A stretch of DNA of 64,000 nt from CBDCFV01 sp965261795 (GTDB lineage Bacteria; Chloroflexota; Dehalococcoidia; Lucifugimonadales; UBA3495), in contig OZ253476.1 of the NCBI GenBank assembly GCA_965261795.1, forward strand, positions 930,001 through 994,000, written 5' to 3'. A program made the position numbers and the translations under genes. This document shows positions 7,591 to 15,827 of the stretch, piece after piece. The first letter of the stretch is position 1; each line of letters starts with the position of its first letter. The notes below the pieces were generated by a model. That model was given only the letters and a program-made list of their open reading frames with translations. It was not told where the DNA came from and did not search any database.

Positions 7591-8480
7591 CACATGAGCT
7601 CTTTTAACTGTTGACAATTGTAACTTATCAAGCGTACCACGAACCGTCTAGCGGTGTCAGTCATCCAGTCCGTGGGGATGCGGTTCACTATGGCATCCAC
7701 AGCCTCGTCGTCCAGCCGTGGTATTTTGGCTAAAGCCGGGCCAAGGATTTCTGGATACCGGCGGGAAGCTACCCGTGTCAATTCCAGTGGGCTTGGACCA
7801 TTCGCATCAGATTCACACCAGTAAATCCCACCCTTGCCTTTCTCGGAGTAGTTGGCGATTCGGTTATTGACAATTAAGCTATCTCTTCGTTTATCCTCAA
7901 GTTCACGGCCCAAAGCCGAGGCGTGATCGAAGGACGGTGCCAGATACCCTACCCAGCCGTCCGTAGTGTGTCGCCGCGCTACTCCCCAATTTTCGTGGTG
8001 ACGGTCGGTGTTTCCGATCACGGCGTCCAGGACGAGGAACTCGGCAAACTGAGTCTTGGCCACCTGTACGCCTTCTGGTTCGACAAAGACGTAGTCCAGC
8101 CCAAGCCAAATGTTCTTCAGCGTATGTCTAGTACGGCCGAACTGCTGCTGTGGATCGTAATCCCGGACATAGCGAGCCAGAACCTGATTGCCGTGAAATA
8201 GCTGTTGGTCGTCGCTAAGGAACGACTCTGAGGCGGAACCGCAAAATCCCTCGAAAGTGGCCAATTTTACTTGCGCACATTGAATGTCGAGAAGTCCAGC
8301 TATTTCAGCAGCTATTTTTTCTGCCCAGTGCTCGCCGGTATTTGGCCTCGGATACTTGAACAGCCAATTAGATGTATTCTCGTTCGGCTCCAGATACCAA
8401 AACTTCGCCTTTCCACCCATTTGTTCCGGCTGAGACACCCACTCCGGCTGAACTTCAACGATAGGATAGTAAGCAGTCAC
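7590..8480 (-). CDS. HipA-like kinase domain protein
   Basis: 296 residues, start GTG with GGAAGG about ten bases upstream. HipA/PI3K-like kinase features: WLFKYPR (candidate nucleotide-binding Lys) near 40; LVLDAVIGNTDRHHENWGV near 150-168, carrying the catalytic Asp and Asn; PSFDHASALGREL near 182-195, the metal-binding Asp loop. HipA phosphorylates glutamyl-tRNA synthetase and drives persistence, but this shorter relative lacks the canonical HipB partner. It has a HIRAN protein downstream instead. It follows the retropepsin-like gene by 21 bases and so lies at the distal end of the prs transcript. The target is unknown. Confidence 0.7.
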   Translation of the reverse strand: MTAYYPIVEVQPEWVSQPEQMGGKAKFWYLEPNENTSNWLFKYPRPNTGEHWAEKIAAEIAGLLDIQCAQVKLATFEGFCGSASESFLSDDQQLFHGNQVLARYVRDYDPQQQFGRTRHTLKNIWLGLDYVFVEPEGVQVAKTQFAEFLVLDAVIGNTDRHHENWGVARRHTTDGWVGYLAPSFDHASALGRELEDKRRDSLIVNNRIANYSEKGKGGIYWCESDANGPSPLELTRVASRRYPEILGPALAKIPRLDDEAVDAIVNRIPTDWMTDTARRFVVRLISYNCQQLKELM

Positions 8481-8501
8481 GCAACAGCACCTTCCAACAC
8501 C

Positions 8502-8858
8502 TCACCTCCCCAAAGCAATCACCGGCACCAGCTTTTCCTCGATAGGGTCCACTCCCAGTCCGAACATTTCTAACGTTGTCATTCCCACCAAAGGAGTGGC
8601 GGCGTCCGGTGCAAAGATAACAACGGCCGTGAATTCACGGTCTTCCAGTCTCAGGAGAGCTTCTCCCACAGGGAATTCGACCACACGGTTATCAGCTATT
8701 CTGAACCTGCGGACTTCTATCTGCTCTATCCCCAGGTCGGCGAGAATACTTGACGGGAGGGAGGTGTAGGTAGCCCCGGTATCAACCAAGGCGTTCACGG
8801 TGACATAACGGTCCCGACGCCGGTCGGCTATTCCAAGACTAACTGTGAATGTACTCAT
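8502..8858 (-). CDS. Single-domain retropepsin-like aspartic protease
   Basis: 118 residues. The ALVDTGATYTSLP motif (catalytic Asp at 26) followed by a hydrophobic Leu-Gly block (TPLVGMTTLEMFGLGVD) is the signature of clan AA retropepsin-like proteases. These act as dimers with one Asp-Thr-Gly per chain. The start ATG overlaps the stop of the amidohydrolase gene by four bases (ATGA). Short proteins of this type occur in many bacteria next to toxin-antitoxin or metabolic genes and are mostly uncharacterised. Protease activity is inferred from the motif only. Confidence 0.8.
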   Translation of the reverse strand: MSTFTVSLGIADRRRDRYVTVNALVDTGATYTSLPSSILADLGIEQIEVRRFRIADNRVVEFPVGEALLRLEDREFTAVVIFAPDAATPLVGMTTLEMFGLGVDPIEEKLVPVIALGR

Positions 8859-10030
8859 GCTCTATCCGGCTCCCAGCCCCAGGAACGGGGACCCCAACCG
8901 GCCTCGAACACTTGCCCCTTCTTCACCGTCAGGACCGGGACAACCGCTTTTTCCGTCCTCTTGGACCCGCCGACCACGTCGTGGACTACCCAGTCTCCCT
9001 CTTCGATGCCCAGCACGGAGATATCCGCTTGGCGGCCTACCTCAAGAGTTCCCAGCCTGCCTCCTTCCCCGATGGCGTTGGCGGGGTTTATGGTGGACAT
9101 GGCCACAACCTGGTCCATGGTAAATTCCATTGCCAGGAAGCGGGTCATCATCTCGGTCATGCTGTGAACGGTCCGGACGCGCCCCGGCAGGGTCAGGTCG
9201 GTGCTGATGCAGTGGGGAATCAAGTCCTGGTCCAGCACCCGCTGGCCAACGTCGAAGCTGAAGTTCGACCTGCCGTGGGCCGTGTCCAGCCAAACTCCCC
9301 GGTCTTTTGCCTCTTTGGCTTCCGGCACCAGTTCACCCTTCTCGTCCAGGACGCCGCCTGGGTTGGCGGTGAACAAGTGGGTGACGATGTCCCCTTCCTC
9401 CAAGATGGGCAGCAACTCACGAATCACGTTGGGGTCGTACCGTTTTTCGGTGTCGCCGATGTGGACCATCAGCTTGACCCCGGCCTCCTTGGCGGCCCGC
9501 TTGGCCAAGCGGGGCATTTCCATACCCATGATCTCCAAGGCGGGTGACACCATCCTGGCCTTGATGCCGGTTATCACGTCCCGGTTCTCGGAAACTATCC
9601 TGATGGTGTTGTCCAGGTCGATGCTGGACGGGCTGAATATGTCCGGTGTGGTGGCCAACCCGGTGCGGCAGATGTGCAGGAAGCAGATAATTTCCGTGTC
9701 GTTGTTGGGGATAATGTGCTTGGGAAAGCCACCGAAGGTGTCGCACCCTGCGCTGCCAGCATCCACCATCGTAGTGACACCGGCGTTCACCCCGCCCAGA
9801 TCGGCCCGCACACCATTGCCGTTCACCCCGTCGTAGACGTGAGTATGCAGGTCTATAAGGCCAGGGGTCACCAGCTTGCCGGGCACGTCGATCACGCGGG
9901 CAGCTTCTTCAACGGGGATGCCGGGGGCTATACGGGCGATCTTGCCCGCCTCGACAGCGACGTCGTTCAATGCGTGAATACTTTGGGAGGGGTCGATTAC
10001 CGTCCCGCCCCTTATCAGCAGATCGTACAT
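8855..10030 (-). CDS. Amidohydrolase/deacetylase-type metalloenzyme
   Basis: 391 residues, start MYDLLIRGG, 19 bases downstream of prs. Amidohydrolase-superfamily features: VTPGLIDLHTHVYDG (metal-binding HxH near 60), KARMVSPALEIMG, LMVHIGDTEKR, IVTHLFTANPGGVL, WLDTAHGRSNFSFDV. The C-terminal return strand is GRQADISVLGIEEGDWVVHD. This pattern fits the amidohydrolase/deacetylase group related to dihydroorotase and N-acyl-D-amino acid deacylases. It hydrolyses an amide or cyclic amide with a one- or two-metal site in the cytoplasm. The GGGTVIDP start and length are normal. The substrate is not determinable. Translationally coupled to the downstream retropepsin-like gene. Confidence 0.8.
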   Translation of the reverse strand: MYDLLIRGGTVIDPSQSIHALNDVAVEAGKIARIAPGIPVEEAARVIDVPGKLVTPGLIDLHTHVYDGVNGNGVRADLGGVNAGVTTMVDAGSAGCDTFGGFPKHIIPNNDTEIICFLHICRTGLATTPDIFSPSSIDLDNTIRIVSENRDVITGIKARMVSPALEIMGMEMPRLAKRAAKEAGVKLMVHIGDTEKRYDPNVIRELLPILEEGDIVTHLFTANPGGVLDEKGELVPEAKEAKDRGVWLDTAHGRSNFSFDVGQRVLDQDLIPHCISTDLTLPGRVRTVHSMTEMMTRFLAMEFTMDQVVAMSTINPANAIGEGGRLGTLEVGRQADISVLGIEEGDWVVHDVVGGSKRTEKAVVPVLTVKKGQVFEAGWGPRSWGWEPDRA

Positions 10031-10049
10031 GCTCGTTAGACCTCCTGGT

Positions 10050-11000
10050 TCAGTTAAACATCTCCCCGATCGACAAGCCCTTGTGAATACGGTAGATGGC
10101 TTCGCCAAGCAAGGGCGCAACGGAAAGCACCTTTATCTTGCCGTTGCGTTTTTCCGAGGACAGCGGGATGGTGTCGGTCACCACCACCTCGGAGTAAGGG
10201 CTTTTCGCCATAGCTCCGGCCCCATTCCGGGAAAGCACCGGATGGGTGGCGCAGCAATAGACCTCTTTTACCCCGTGGGCGGCCAAGGCAAGAGCGGCGT
10301 TCGCCACAGTGCCGCCCGTATCTATTTCGTCGTCGAATGTCAACGCTATCTTGCCTTTGACGTCGCCAATCACGTTCATAATCTCGCTGGTGTCGTCATT
10401 GCTCACCCGACGCTTTTCGATGATGGCCAACGGGGCTTGCAGATGTTCGGCAACGTCCCTGGCCTTCTTGCTGATGCCTATGTCCACCGCTACGACGACC
10501 AAGTCAGACAGTTCTTTGGCCTTGAAATAGTCCACCAGGATGGGCATCGCCGTCAGTTCGTCTACCGGGATATTGAAGAATCCCTGAATCTGGCCGGCAT
10601 GGAGGTCAACCGTGAGGAGCCGGTCGGCGCCGGCGGCAATGAGCAGGTCGGCCACCAGCCTCGCGCTTATCGGCACCCTCGGCTGGTCCTTCTTGTCGGT
10701 GCGCCCGTAGCCGTAATATGGCACAACCGCCGTGATGCGGCCCGCCGACGCCCGCTTGCAGGCGTCGATCATTATGAGCAATTCCATCAGGTGGTCGTTG
10801 ACCGGTGCACAGGTGGGTTGAATTATGAAAACATCCCGTTGCCGGACGTTCTCCTGGATGCGAACAAAGGTATTATCGTTGGCGAACTTGAAGACGTCGG
10901 CCTGACCCAGTGGTATATCCAGGTACTGGCACACGGACTCAGCCAACCCCCGGTGGGCGTTCCCGGAAAAGACCTTGAGTTCGTCGACAAAACCATTCAT
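10050..11000 (-). CDS. prs: Ribose-phosphate pyrophosphokinase (PRPP synthetase)
   Basis: 316 residues, the normal length. Makes PRPP from ribose 5-phosphate and ATP for nucleotide, histidine and tryptophan synthesis. Visible motifs: IPLGQADVFKFANDNTFVRI, RDVFIIQPTCAPVNDHLMEL, VVPYYGYGRTDKKDQPR (ATP contacts), LLTVDLHAGQIQGFF, the LAIIEKRR flexible-loop end, and the PRPP loop DDEIDTGGTVANA. Start chosen at MNGFVDEL, which has a weak AGCGAGGG upstream; fourteen further codons upstream do not match the family. It is the first gene of a minus-strand run: amidohydrolase, retropepsin-like, HipA-like, HIRAN. Confidence 0.95.
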   Translation of the reverse strand: MNGFVDELKVFSGNAHRGLAESVCQYLDIPLGQADVFKFANDNTFVRIQENVRQRDVFIIQPTCAPVNDHLMELLIMIDACKRASAGRITAVVPYYGYGRTDKKDQPRVPISARLVADLLIAAGADRLLTVDLHAGQIQGFFNIPVDELTAMPILVDYFKAKELSDLVVVAVDIGISKKARDVAEHLQAPLAIIEKRRVSNDDTSEIMNVIGDVKGKIALTFDDEIDTGGTVANAALALAAHGVKEVYCCATHPVLSRNGAGAMAKSPYSEVVVTDTIPLSSEKRNGKIKVLSVAPLLGEAIYRIHKGLSIGEMFN

Positions 11001-11348
11001 GATCGACCCTCGCTGCTGTGTTTCCTGGGTTACCCCTTCCACTCCACGCCTTCTCCATTTTCTGTCGCACGTCTCCGCTCGTCAATCGCGCAAGACTAAA
11101 GCACATGTACAATCGGCCCGGTTCAGTCAAACCCTTGGCTACCTCATGGGCCCAATTGTCCGGTAGGCAATACCGGCGCCTGACACCGTCGTTAACGAGT
11201 CGGAAATTGAGAGACGGCAGATTATAGCATAGGCTTTAAACCCGATGTAAACGACGACGCCCGCTACTTCCAAGGCTTTTTCATTCTCCCTTTGGGCTTA
11301 TTGGGACCACGAATTCCCCAGAAGGAAGAGAGCCGCAGAGGCCGTTTT
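11001..11348. other. Intergenic region upstream of prs
   Basis: About 350 bases between the prs start and the HAD hydrolase stop. It must hold the prs promoter on the minus strand. Candidate elements are loose (a TTGACT-like and a TACATG-like hexamer near 11103-11135, spaced too closely), and none is convincing. No gene, RNA or repeat recognised. Confidence 0.4.
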
Positions 11349-12062
11349 TTACGATCCCAGTTGGTTTGCCAAGTCTACGAAGTCGTTGGCTACCATGTCG
11401 AAGGACGAGTCGGGCGTTGGGTCGGGGATGTTGCTGGGGCCGCGCTCCATGGGCCGGGGGACGAACGCCGACTTCAAGCCCACTTTCTGGGACGCCAGCA
11501 AGTCGTTCTGATGGGCTGCCACCATCATGATTTGTTCGGGGCGCAGCATCAGCAGGTCCACCGCCTTCTGATAACTCTCCGGGTCCGGCTTGTAATGCTT
11601 GGCAAGCTCCGCTCCCAGGATGCAGTCCCACGGCAGGCCGCCGTTCTTGGCCATGTTGGTCATCATCGCCACGTTGCCGTTGGACATTGGAGCCAGCACA
11701 AACCTGCGCTTCAAACGGTACAGCCCCGGCACCGAGTCCGGCCAAGGGTCCAACCGGTGCCAAGCCCGGTTGAGTTCGTCCTTGTCATCGTCACTGATCC
11801 CGTAGATTTCGAATTCGGTCAAGACCTCGTCCAAGGCCATGCGATGCAGGCCGTCCAAGTTTGTCCACGGCAATTCGCCGTTGCGGACCTTGTTCATAAA
11901 GGGTTGGTACTTTCCCCGCCAAGCATCGGCGAAGGCCTCCCAGTCGGCCTCGATGCCATGAGCTTTGCCGAACTGCTTGCCCTGCCGGGCAATGGAAGTG
12001 CGCCAGTCGACGACTGTGCCAAACACATCGAAAATAAGCGCTTTCACATCGGAAGAGTCCAT
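11349..12062 (-). CDS. Haloacid dehalogenase type II-like HAD hydrolase
   Basis: 237 residues. HAD motifs: IFDVFGTVVDW with nucleophile Asp12, LAPMSNGN (motif II Ser), LAKHYKPDPESY (motif III Lys), and VAAHQNDLLASQKVGLKSAFV. The last is the hallmark of the L-2-haloacid dehalogenase group (VAAHxxDLxAAxxxGxxTAFV). Members remove halide from 2-haloalkanoic acids or act as phosphatases; sequence alone does not decide. The start is taken at MDSSDVKAL; the longer frame upstream reads through a dispersed palindromic repeat (12081-12110). Confidence 0.8.
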   Translation of the reverse strand: MDSSDVKALIFDVFGTVVDWRTSIARQGKQFGKAHGIEADWEAFADAWRGKYQPFMNKVRNGELPWTNLDGLHRMALDEVLTEFEIYGISDDDKDELNRAWHRLDPWPDSVPGLYRLKRRFVLAPMSNGNVAMMTNMAKNGGLPWDCILGAELAKHYKPDPESYQKAVDLLMLRPEQIMMVAAHQNDLLASQKVGLKSAFVPRPMERGPSNIPDPTPDSSFDMVANDFVDLANQLGS

Positions 12063-12080
12063 GTCTTTTCCTCTCCAAAC

Positions 12081-12110
12081 CCGTCTTTCCCGCACAGGCG
12101 GGAATCCAGG
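12081..12110. repeat. Dispersed palindrome (REP-like), one copy
   Basis: CCGTCTTTCCCGCACAGGCG and the next ten bases form a member of the family with core TTCCCGCxxAGGCGGGAA. Other copies lie at 20493-20590, 27623-27648, 27696-27720, 28376-28402, 37191-37217, 39146-39172 and 56267-56293. Confidence 0.8.
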
Positions 12111-12211
12111 ACGTCCTCTGATGGTAACGTTCCTCTTTGGATGCACCTGCGCCTGATTGGGCCAATAGCCGCACCATAGCCGCCGCCAAAGCCGTTGTCA
12201 AACGCCGGTGG

Positions 12212-12217
12212 TATAAT
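12212..12217 (+). promoter_or_regulatory. Consensus -10 box before nucleoside hydrolase
   Basis: A perfect TATAAT at 12212-12217, 34 bases before the proposed TTG start of the nucleoside hydrolase gene. A TTGTCA hexamer lies too close (11 bases) to be its -35, so the promoter call rests on the -10 alone. Confidence 0.4.
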
Positions 12218-12251
12218 CCGCGCCAATCTATCCAGCCTGTCGGGAGCTTCG

Positions 12252-13214
12252 TTGAAACGAGTCATCATAGACACCGATCCCGGCATCGACGACGCGGCGG
12301 CCATCCTGTTTGCCTTGGCCAGCCCGGAGTTGTCGGTGGAGGCGCTCACTACCGTCTTTGGCAACGGTCCCCTGGAGATGTGCACTGCCAACGCCCGCCG
12401 CATACTGCAAGCGGCGGGCCGGACCGACATCCCGGTCTACCCCGGCGCGGGAAGGCCCTTGCTGCGTGAACCCAACGACGGGTGGCCCCTCCACGTACAT
12501 GGTCCTGACGCTTTGGGCGCCGCCGGCTTGCCGGACTTGGATGCGGGAGTGCCCCAACCGGCGTCCCAACACGCCGCGTTGAAAATGATCGACCTTGTGA
12601 TGGCGTCCCCGGGAGAGCTGACTATCCTGGCGCTGGGGCGGTTGACAAACGTTGCTCTGGCCATGCGTATCGAGCCACGGCTGGCCCAATCAGTCTCCGG
12701 GATAATCGTCATGGGCGGCGCGGTCAACGTTCCCGGCAACGTGTCTCCCGTGGCGTCGGCCAACCTCTACGAAGACCCGGAATCAGCCAGCATCGTCTAC
12801 CGCTCGGTCGCTCCCTTGGTGCAGGTGGGTTTGGATGTGTGCAATCAAGTATTAATCAGCGGCTCCCAAATTGAGCGCATCCGCCAAGCGGGAACTCCGG
12901 CAGCCAAGTTGCTGACTTCCGCTACGCCATTCCTGCAACAGTCCTACATCGACCGCGGCCTTCAAGCCCAAGCTGACAGCGTCCGCTACAACGACCTTCC
13001 GGCCGTGGCCTATGCCGTTGCGCCGGACTGGTTCGGCTGCACCGACTACTACGTCCAGATTGAGACGCATAGCCCCATCACCCGCGGGCAGACCGTAGCC
13101 AACCGCCAAGCCCCGGAGGGGAAATCCCTGAATGCCAGGGTCTGCTTGGAAGTCAACGCCATGGAACTGGCGGAAACCTTTACCCAAAGGCTGAGCGAAT
13201 ACCGCCCAGCCTGA
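12252..13214 (+). CDS. Nucleoside hydrolase (IunH family)
   Basis: 320 residues from a TTG start with GGGAG five bases upstream, so that the protein begins LKRVIIDTDPGIDDAAA. DTDPGIDDA is the calcium-binding signature of inosine-uridine nucleoside hydrolases, which split nucleosides into base and ribose. Further marks: TVFGNGPLE, GPDALG, LTILALGRLTNVALA, IIVMGGAVNVPGNVSP, ANLYEDPESASIV and the late NDLPAVAYAVAPDWF. Length is normal. Ribose released here could feed the prs reaction encoded nearby, though the genes are on opposite strands. Base preference is unknown. Confidence 0.9.
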   Translation: MKRVIIDTDPGIDDAAAILFALASPELSVEALTTVFGNGPLEMCTANARRILQAAGRTDIPVYPGAGRPLLREPNDGWPLHVHGPDALGAAGLPDLDAGVPQPASQHAALKMIDLVMASPGELTILALGRLTNVALAMRIEPRLAQSVSGIIVMGGAVNVPGNVSPVASANLYEDPESASIVYRSVAPLVQVGLDVCNQVLISGSQIERIRQAGTPAAKLLTSATPFLQQSYIDRGLQAQADSVRYNDLPAVAYAVAPDWFGCTDYYVQIETHSPITRGQTVANRQAPEGKSLNARVCLEVNAMELAETFTQRLSEYRPA

Positions 13215-13270
13215 TGTCGTCAAGACAATTTTTGCAGGAGCTTTCCCCGGCTGGGGATCCTGGGCAAAGG

Positions 13271-13744
13271 TTAGCTCAACCCGTTCAGAGCGGCCCTCAC
13301 CTCGTCATAGTCCGGTTCCACGCCTGGATTGGGCCCGACCCAGCTATAGCGTACCGTCCCTTCACCGTCGACGATAACCACAGCCCGTTGAGACGCCGTA
13401 TAGCCTTCCATACCGGCAAAATTTGGTAAGCCGAGGCCGTACTGCTCCACAACTTGCCGACTGTAGTCGCACAGCAGCGGAAAGTTCAAATTGTTCTGGT
13501 CGCTGAAGACCTTTTGGGCGAATGCGCCGTCTACGCTGATCCCCAGCACTTGGGCGTTCAATGACTCAAACTGTCCCATGCTGTCCCGCAGCGTGCACAT
13601 CTCGGTGGTGCAAACGCCGGTGAACGCGCCGGGATAAAAGGCCAGCACCACGTTCTTGCCTCGGTAGTCGCTGAGGGAACGCTGTTGACGATCAGCATCA
13701 TGCAAAGTGAATCCCGGCGCGGCTTGTCCTACTTCAACCGCCAT
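13271..13744 (-). CDS. Peroxiredoxin, AhpC/TSA (BCP/AhpE-like)
   Basis: 157 residues. Reduces hydroperoxides with a cysteine thiol in the cytoplasm. The active-site loop FYPGAFTGVCTTEMC holds the conserved Pro-x-x-x-Thr-x-x-Cys with peroxidatic Cys45. Cys50, five residues later, is a candidate resolving Cys, as in atypical 2-Cys BCP enzymes. A GISVDGAFAQKVFSDQ segment and FPLLCDYSRQVVEQYG follow the family. The upstream gap to 13997 holds promoters for this gene and the divergent ggt. Confidence 0.92.
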   Translation of the reverse strand: MAVEVGQAAPGFTLHDADRQQRSLSDYRGKNVVLAFYPGAFTGVCTTEMCTLRDSMGQFESLNAQVLGISVDGAFAQKVFSDQNNLNFPLLCDYSRQVVEQYGLGLPNFAGMEGYTASQRAVVIVDGEGTVRYSWVGPNPGVEPDYDEVRAALNGLS

Positions 13745-13997
13745 GGATATACCTCCTCTTCAATCGCGTAAATTATGATGGCTGTTAGAATGTCGAAACT
13801 TGGCTGTGCTATATGACGCAGGTTAGCTGGCCATGTTTTCGAGTACGTTGGTATGTTAACACAAGCTCCATTTCGGGAAACACGGGGCCTTACAGTTGGG
13901 CACATGCGGGCCGCATTGGCGCCCCTTCGAATTACTTGCCACTGACCTGATAACGGCGTATAACTTGACCAACAAGCCATGACACAGGAGTAATAGT

Positions 13998-15782
13998 ATG
14001 ACAAGCGTCTCCTCCCACCATACCCGTGGCAGCCAGGGTGAGTTCTCCCACCGGCCGATGGTCTGGGGCACCCACTACATGGTGGGTGCGGGGACTCAAC
14101 TCACTGCCCAAGCCGGTATGCGCATTCTCGCCCAAGGCGGCAATGCAGTGGACGCCGCCGTTGCCAGCGCCTTCGCCGCCGGCGTCATGGAGCCCTCGGC
14201 CCACTACTCCCTCGGCGGTGAGGTAGCCTTCCTGTTTTACGACGCATCTACCAAGCGGGTACATTCAGTAGTAGGCCAAGGTTGGGCGGCAAGGGCCGCC
14301 ACCGCCGACCACTACCGGAAGACTTGGGGAGAGATTCCTCCGGGCGTTCTGAGCAGCACGGTGCCCGGAGTTATCTCCGCGTTGCTGGCGATGCTGGAAG
14401 CCCACGGGACCATGAGCTTCAGCCAGGTTGTCGAAAGCGCCCAGTCCTTAGCCGCCAACGGGTTTCCGGCCTACCAACTGCTGTGCCGGACCATCGGCGC
14501 TCCGGACCGGCTCAACAACATCAAGAAATATCCCACGTCGAGCCGGGTATACCTTCCCGGCGGGCAACCGCCCGTTCTGGGGACCAAGTTCGTTCAAGAG
14601 GACCTGGGCCGGACGTTGGCCTCCATGATGCACGCCGAACAGCAGGCCCTGGGCCAGGGAGCCACCCGCAGCGCGGCCATCAACGCCGCCCGCGACGTCT
14701 TTTACAAGGGCGACGTCGCCCGCCGTATGGTTGCGGCGTTGCAGGACCTGGGCAGCCTGTACACCTACGAGGACTTCGCCGAGTACGAGTCGCCGGCGGA
14801 AGATCCCATTTCCGTTACTTACCGCGACTACGAGATTTTCACCAACCGTACTTGGACCCAAGGAATCACCTTGTTACAGGCGTTGAAAATCCTGGAGGGC
14901 TACGACTTGGGGGCTATGGGCCACAACAGCGCACAAGCCTTGCATCTTCAAGTGGAGGCCTTGAAACTGGCCTTCGCCGATCGGGAACGGTACGTCGGCG
15001 ACCCGGCTCACGTTGATGTCCCGGTGGAAGGCCTGCTTTCCGCCGAGTACGCCGCGCTGAGGCGGGGACTGATAGACCCCAACAAGGCGCGGGCGGACTA
15101 TCCGGCGGGTGACCCTCGCGGCATGAAAGCCGTGGCTGATGGCCACCGGCCTGCGGAGGCCGATGCTTTCGTCGGGGCCGTCGGTGGCGACGAGGACGGC
15201 ACCACCTACCTGTCCACGGTGGACTCCCAAGGCAACGTGGTGTCGGCTACCCCCAGCAGCTTCCAAGCGCTGCCGCAGGGGATGATACTGGGAGACACCG
15301 GCATTCTGCTTAACGCCCGCGGCTGCTACTTCTGGTTGGACGAGGACAACCCCAACGTTATCGCGCCTCACAAGCGCCCGCGGACGACGCCCTGCACCTT
15401 CATCGCGCTCAAGAACGGCCGCCCCTTTATGACCTTGGGAACTCCCGGCGGCGACAGCCAGCCCCAGAGCAACCTGCAAGTGTTCAACAACATCGTGGAC
15501 TTCGGAATGAACGTGCAGGAGGCGGTTGAAGCGCCCCGGTTCTGTGGCTACAGCTTCCCCCGGTCTCCTTGGCCGCATCGCACCTACCCCAATCGGCTGG
15601 CGCTGGAAGAACGAGTATCTTCGCAAACGGCGGACGACCTGCGGGACAAAGGCCACGAAGTAGAGACCACCGGCCCGTGGGGCGTCACCAACGGCTTCGC
15701 CCCCATCCTGATAGACCCGGACAACGGGGTCTATCGCGGCGGCGCCGACCCTCGCAGAGAGTCGGTGATGCTTGGGTGGTAA
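13998..15782 (+). CDS. ggt: Gamma-glutamyltransferase family protein
   Basis: 594 residues, start ATG with CAGGAG about eight bases upstream. An Ntn-hydrolase made as one chain that cleaves itself before a Thr to give two subunits. The nucleophile is the second Thr of DEDGTTYLSTVDSQGN near residue 400. Other marks: RILAQGGNAVDAAVASAF near 43-60, GGEVAFLFYD, VPGVISALLAMLEAHGTM, and RPRTTPCTFIALKNGRPFMTLGTPGGDSQPQ with the substrate-binding loop. No signal peptide is seen at the N-terminus, so it is probably cytoplasmic, unlike E. coli Ggt. It may act on glutathione or other gamma-glutamyl or acyl amides. 45 bases before an acyl-CoA dehydrogenase gene. Confidence 0.88.
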   Translation: MTSVSSHHTRGSQGEFSHRPMVWGTHYMVGAGTQLTAQAGMRILAQGGNAVDAAVASAFAAGVMEPSAHYSLGGEVAFLFYDASTKRVHSVVGQGWAARAATADHYRKTWGEIPPGVLSSTVPGVISALLAMLEAHGTMSFSQVVESAQSLAANGFPAYQLLCRTIGAPDRLNNIKKYPTSSRVYLPGGQPPVLGTKFVQEDLGRTLASMMHAEQQALGQGATRSAAINAARDVFYKGDVARRMVAALQDLGSLYTYEDFAEYESPAEDPISVTYRDYEIFTNRTWTQGITLLQALKILEGYDLGAMGHNSAQALHLQVEALKLAFADRERYVGDPAHVDVPVEGLLSAEYAALRRGLIDPNKARADYPAGDPRGMKAVADGHRPAEADAFVGAVGGDEDGTTYLSTVDSQGNVVSATPSSFQALPQGMILGDTGILLNARGCYFWLDEDNPNVIAPHKRPRTTPCTFIALKNGRPFMTLGTPGGDSQPQSNLQVFNNIVDFGMNVQEAVEAPRFCGYSFPRSPWPHRTYPNRLALEERVSSQTADDLRDKGHEVETTGPWGVTNGFAPILIDPDNGVYRGGADPRRESVMLGW

Positions 15783-15827
15783 TCCTTCCGCATCACCGCC
15801 GATTGATCTTTTATTAAGGAGCGACCC

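Noticed and set aside
12195..12217. TTGTCA plus TATAAT as a full promoter for the nucleoside hydrolase
   Set aside because: The spacer is only 11 bases; only the -10 box was kept.
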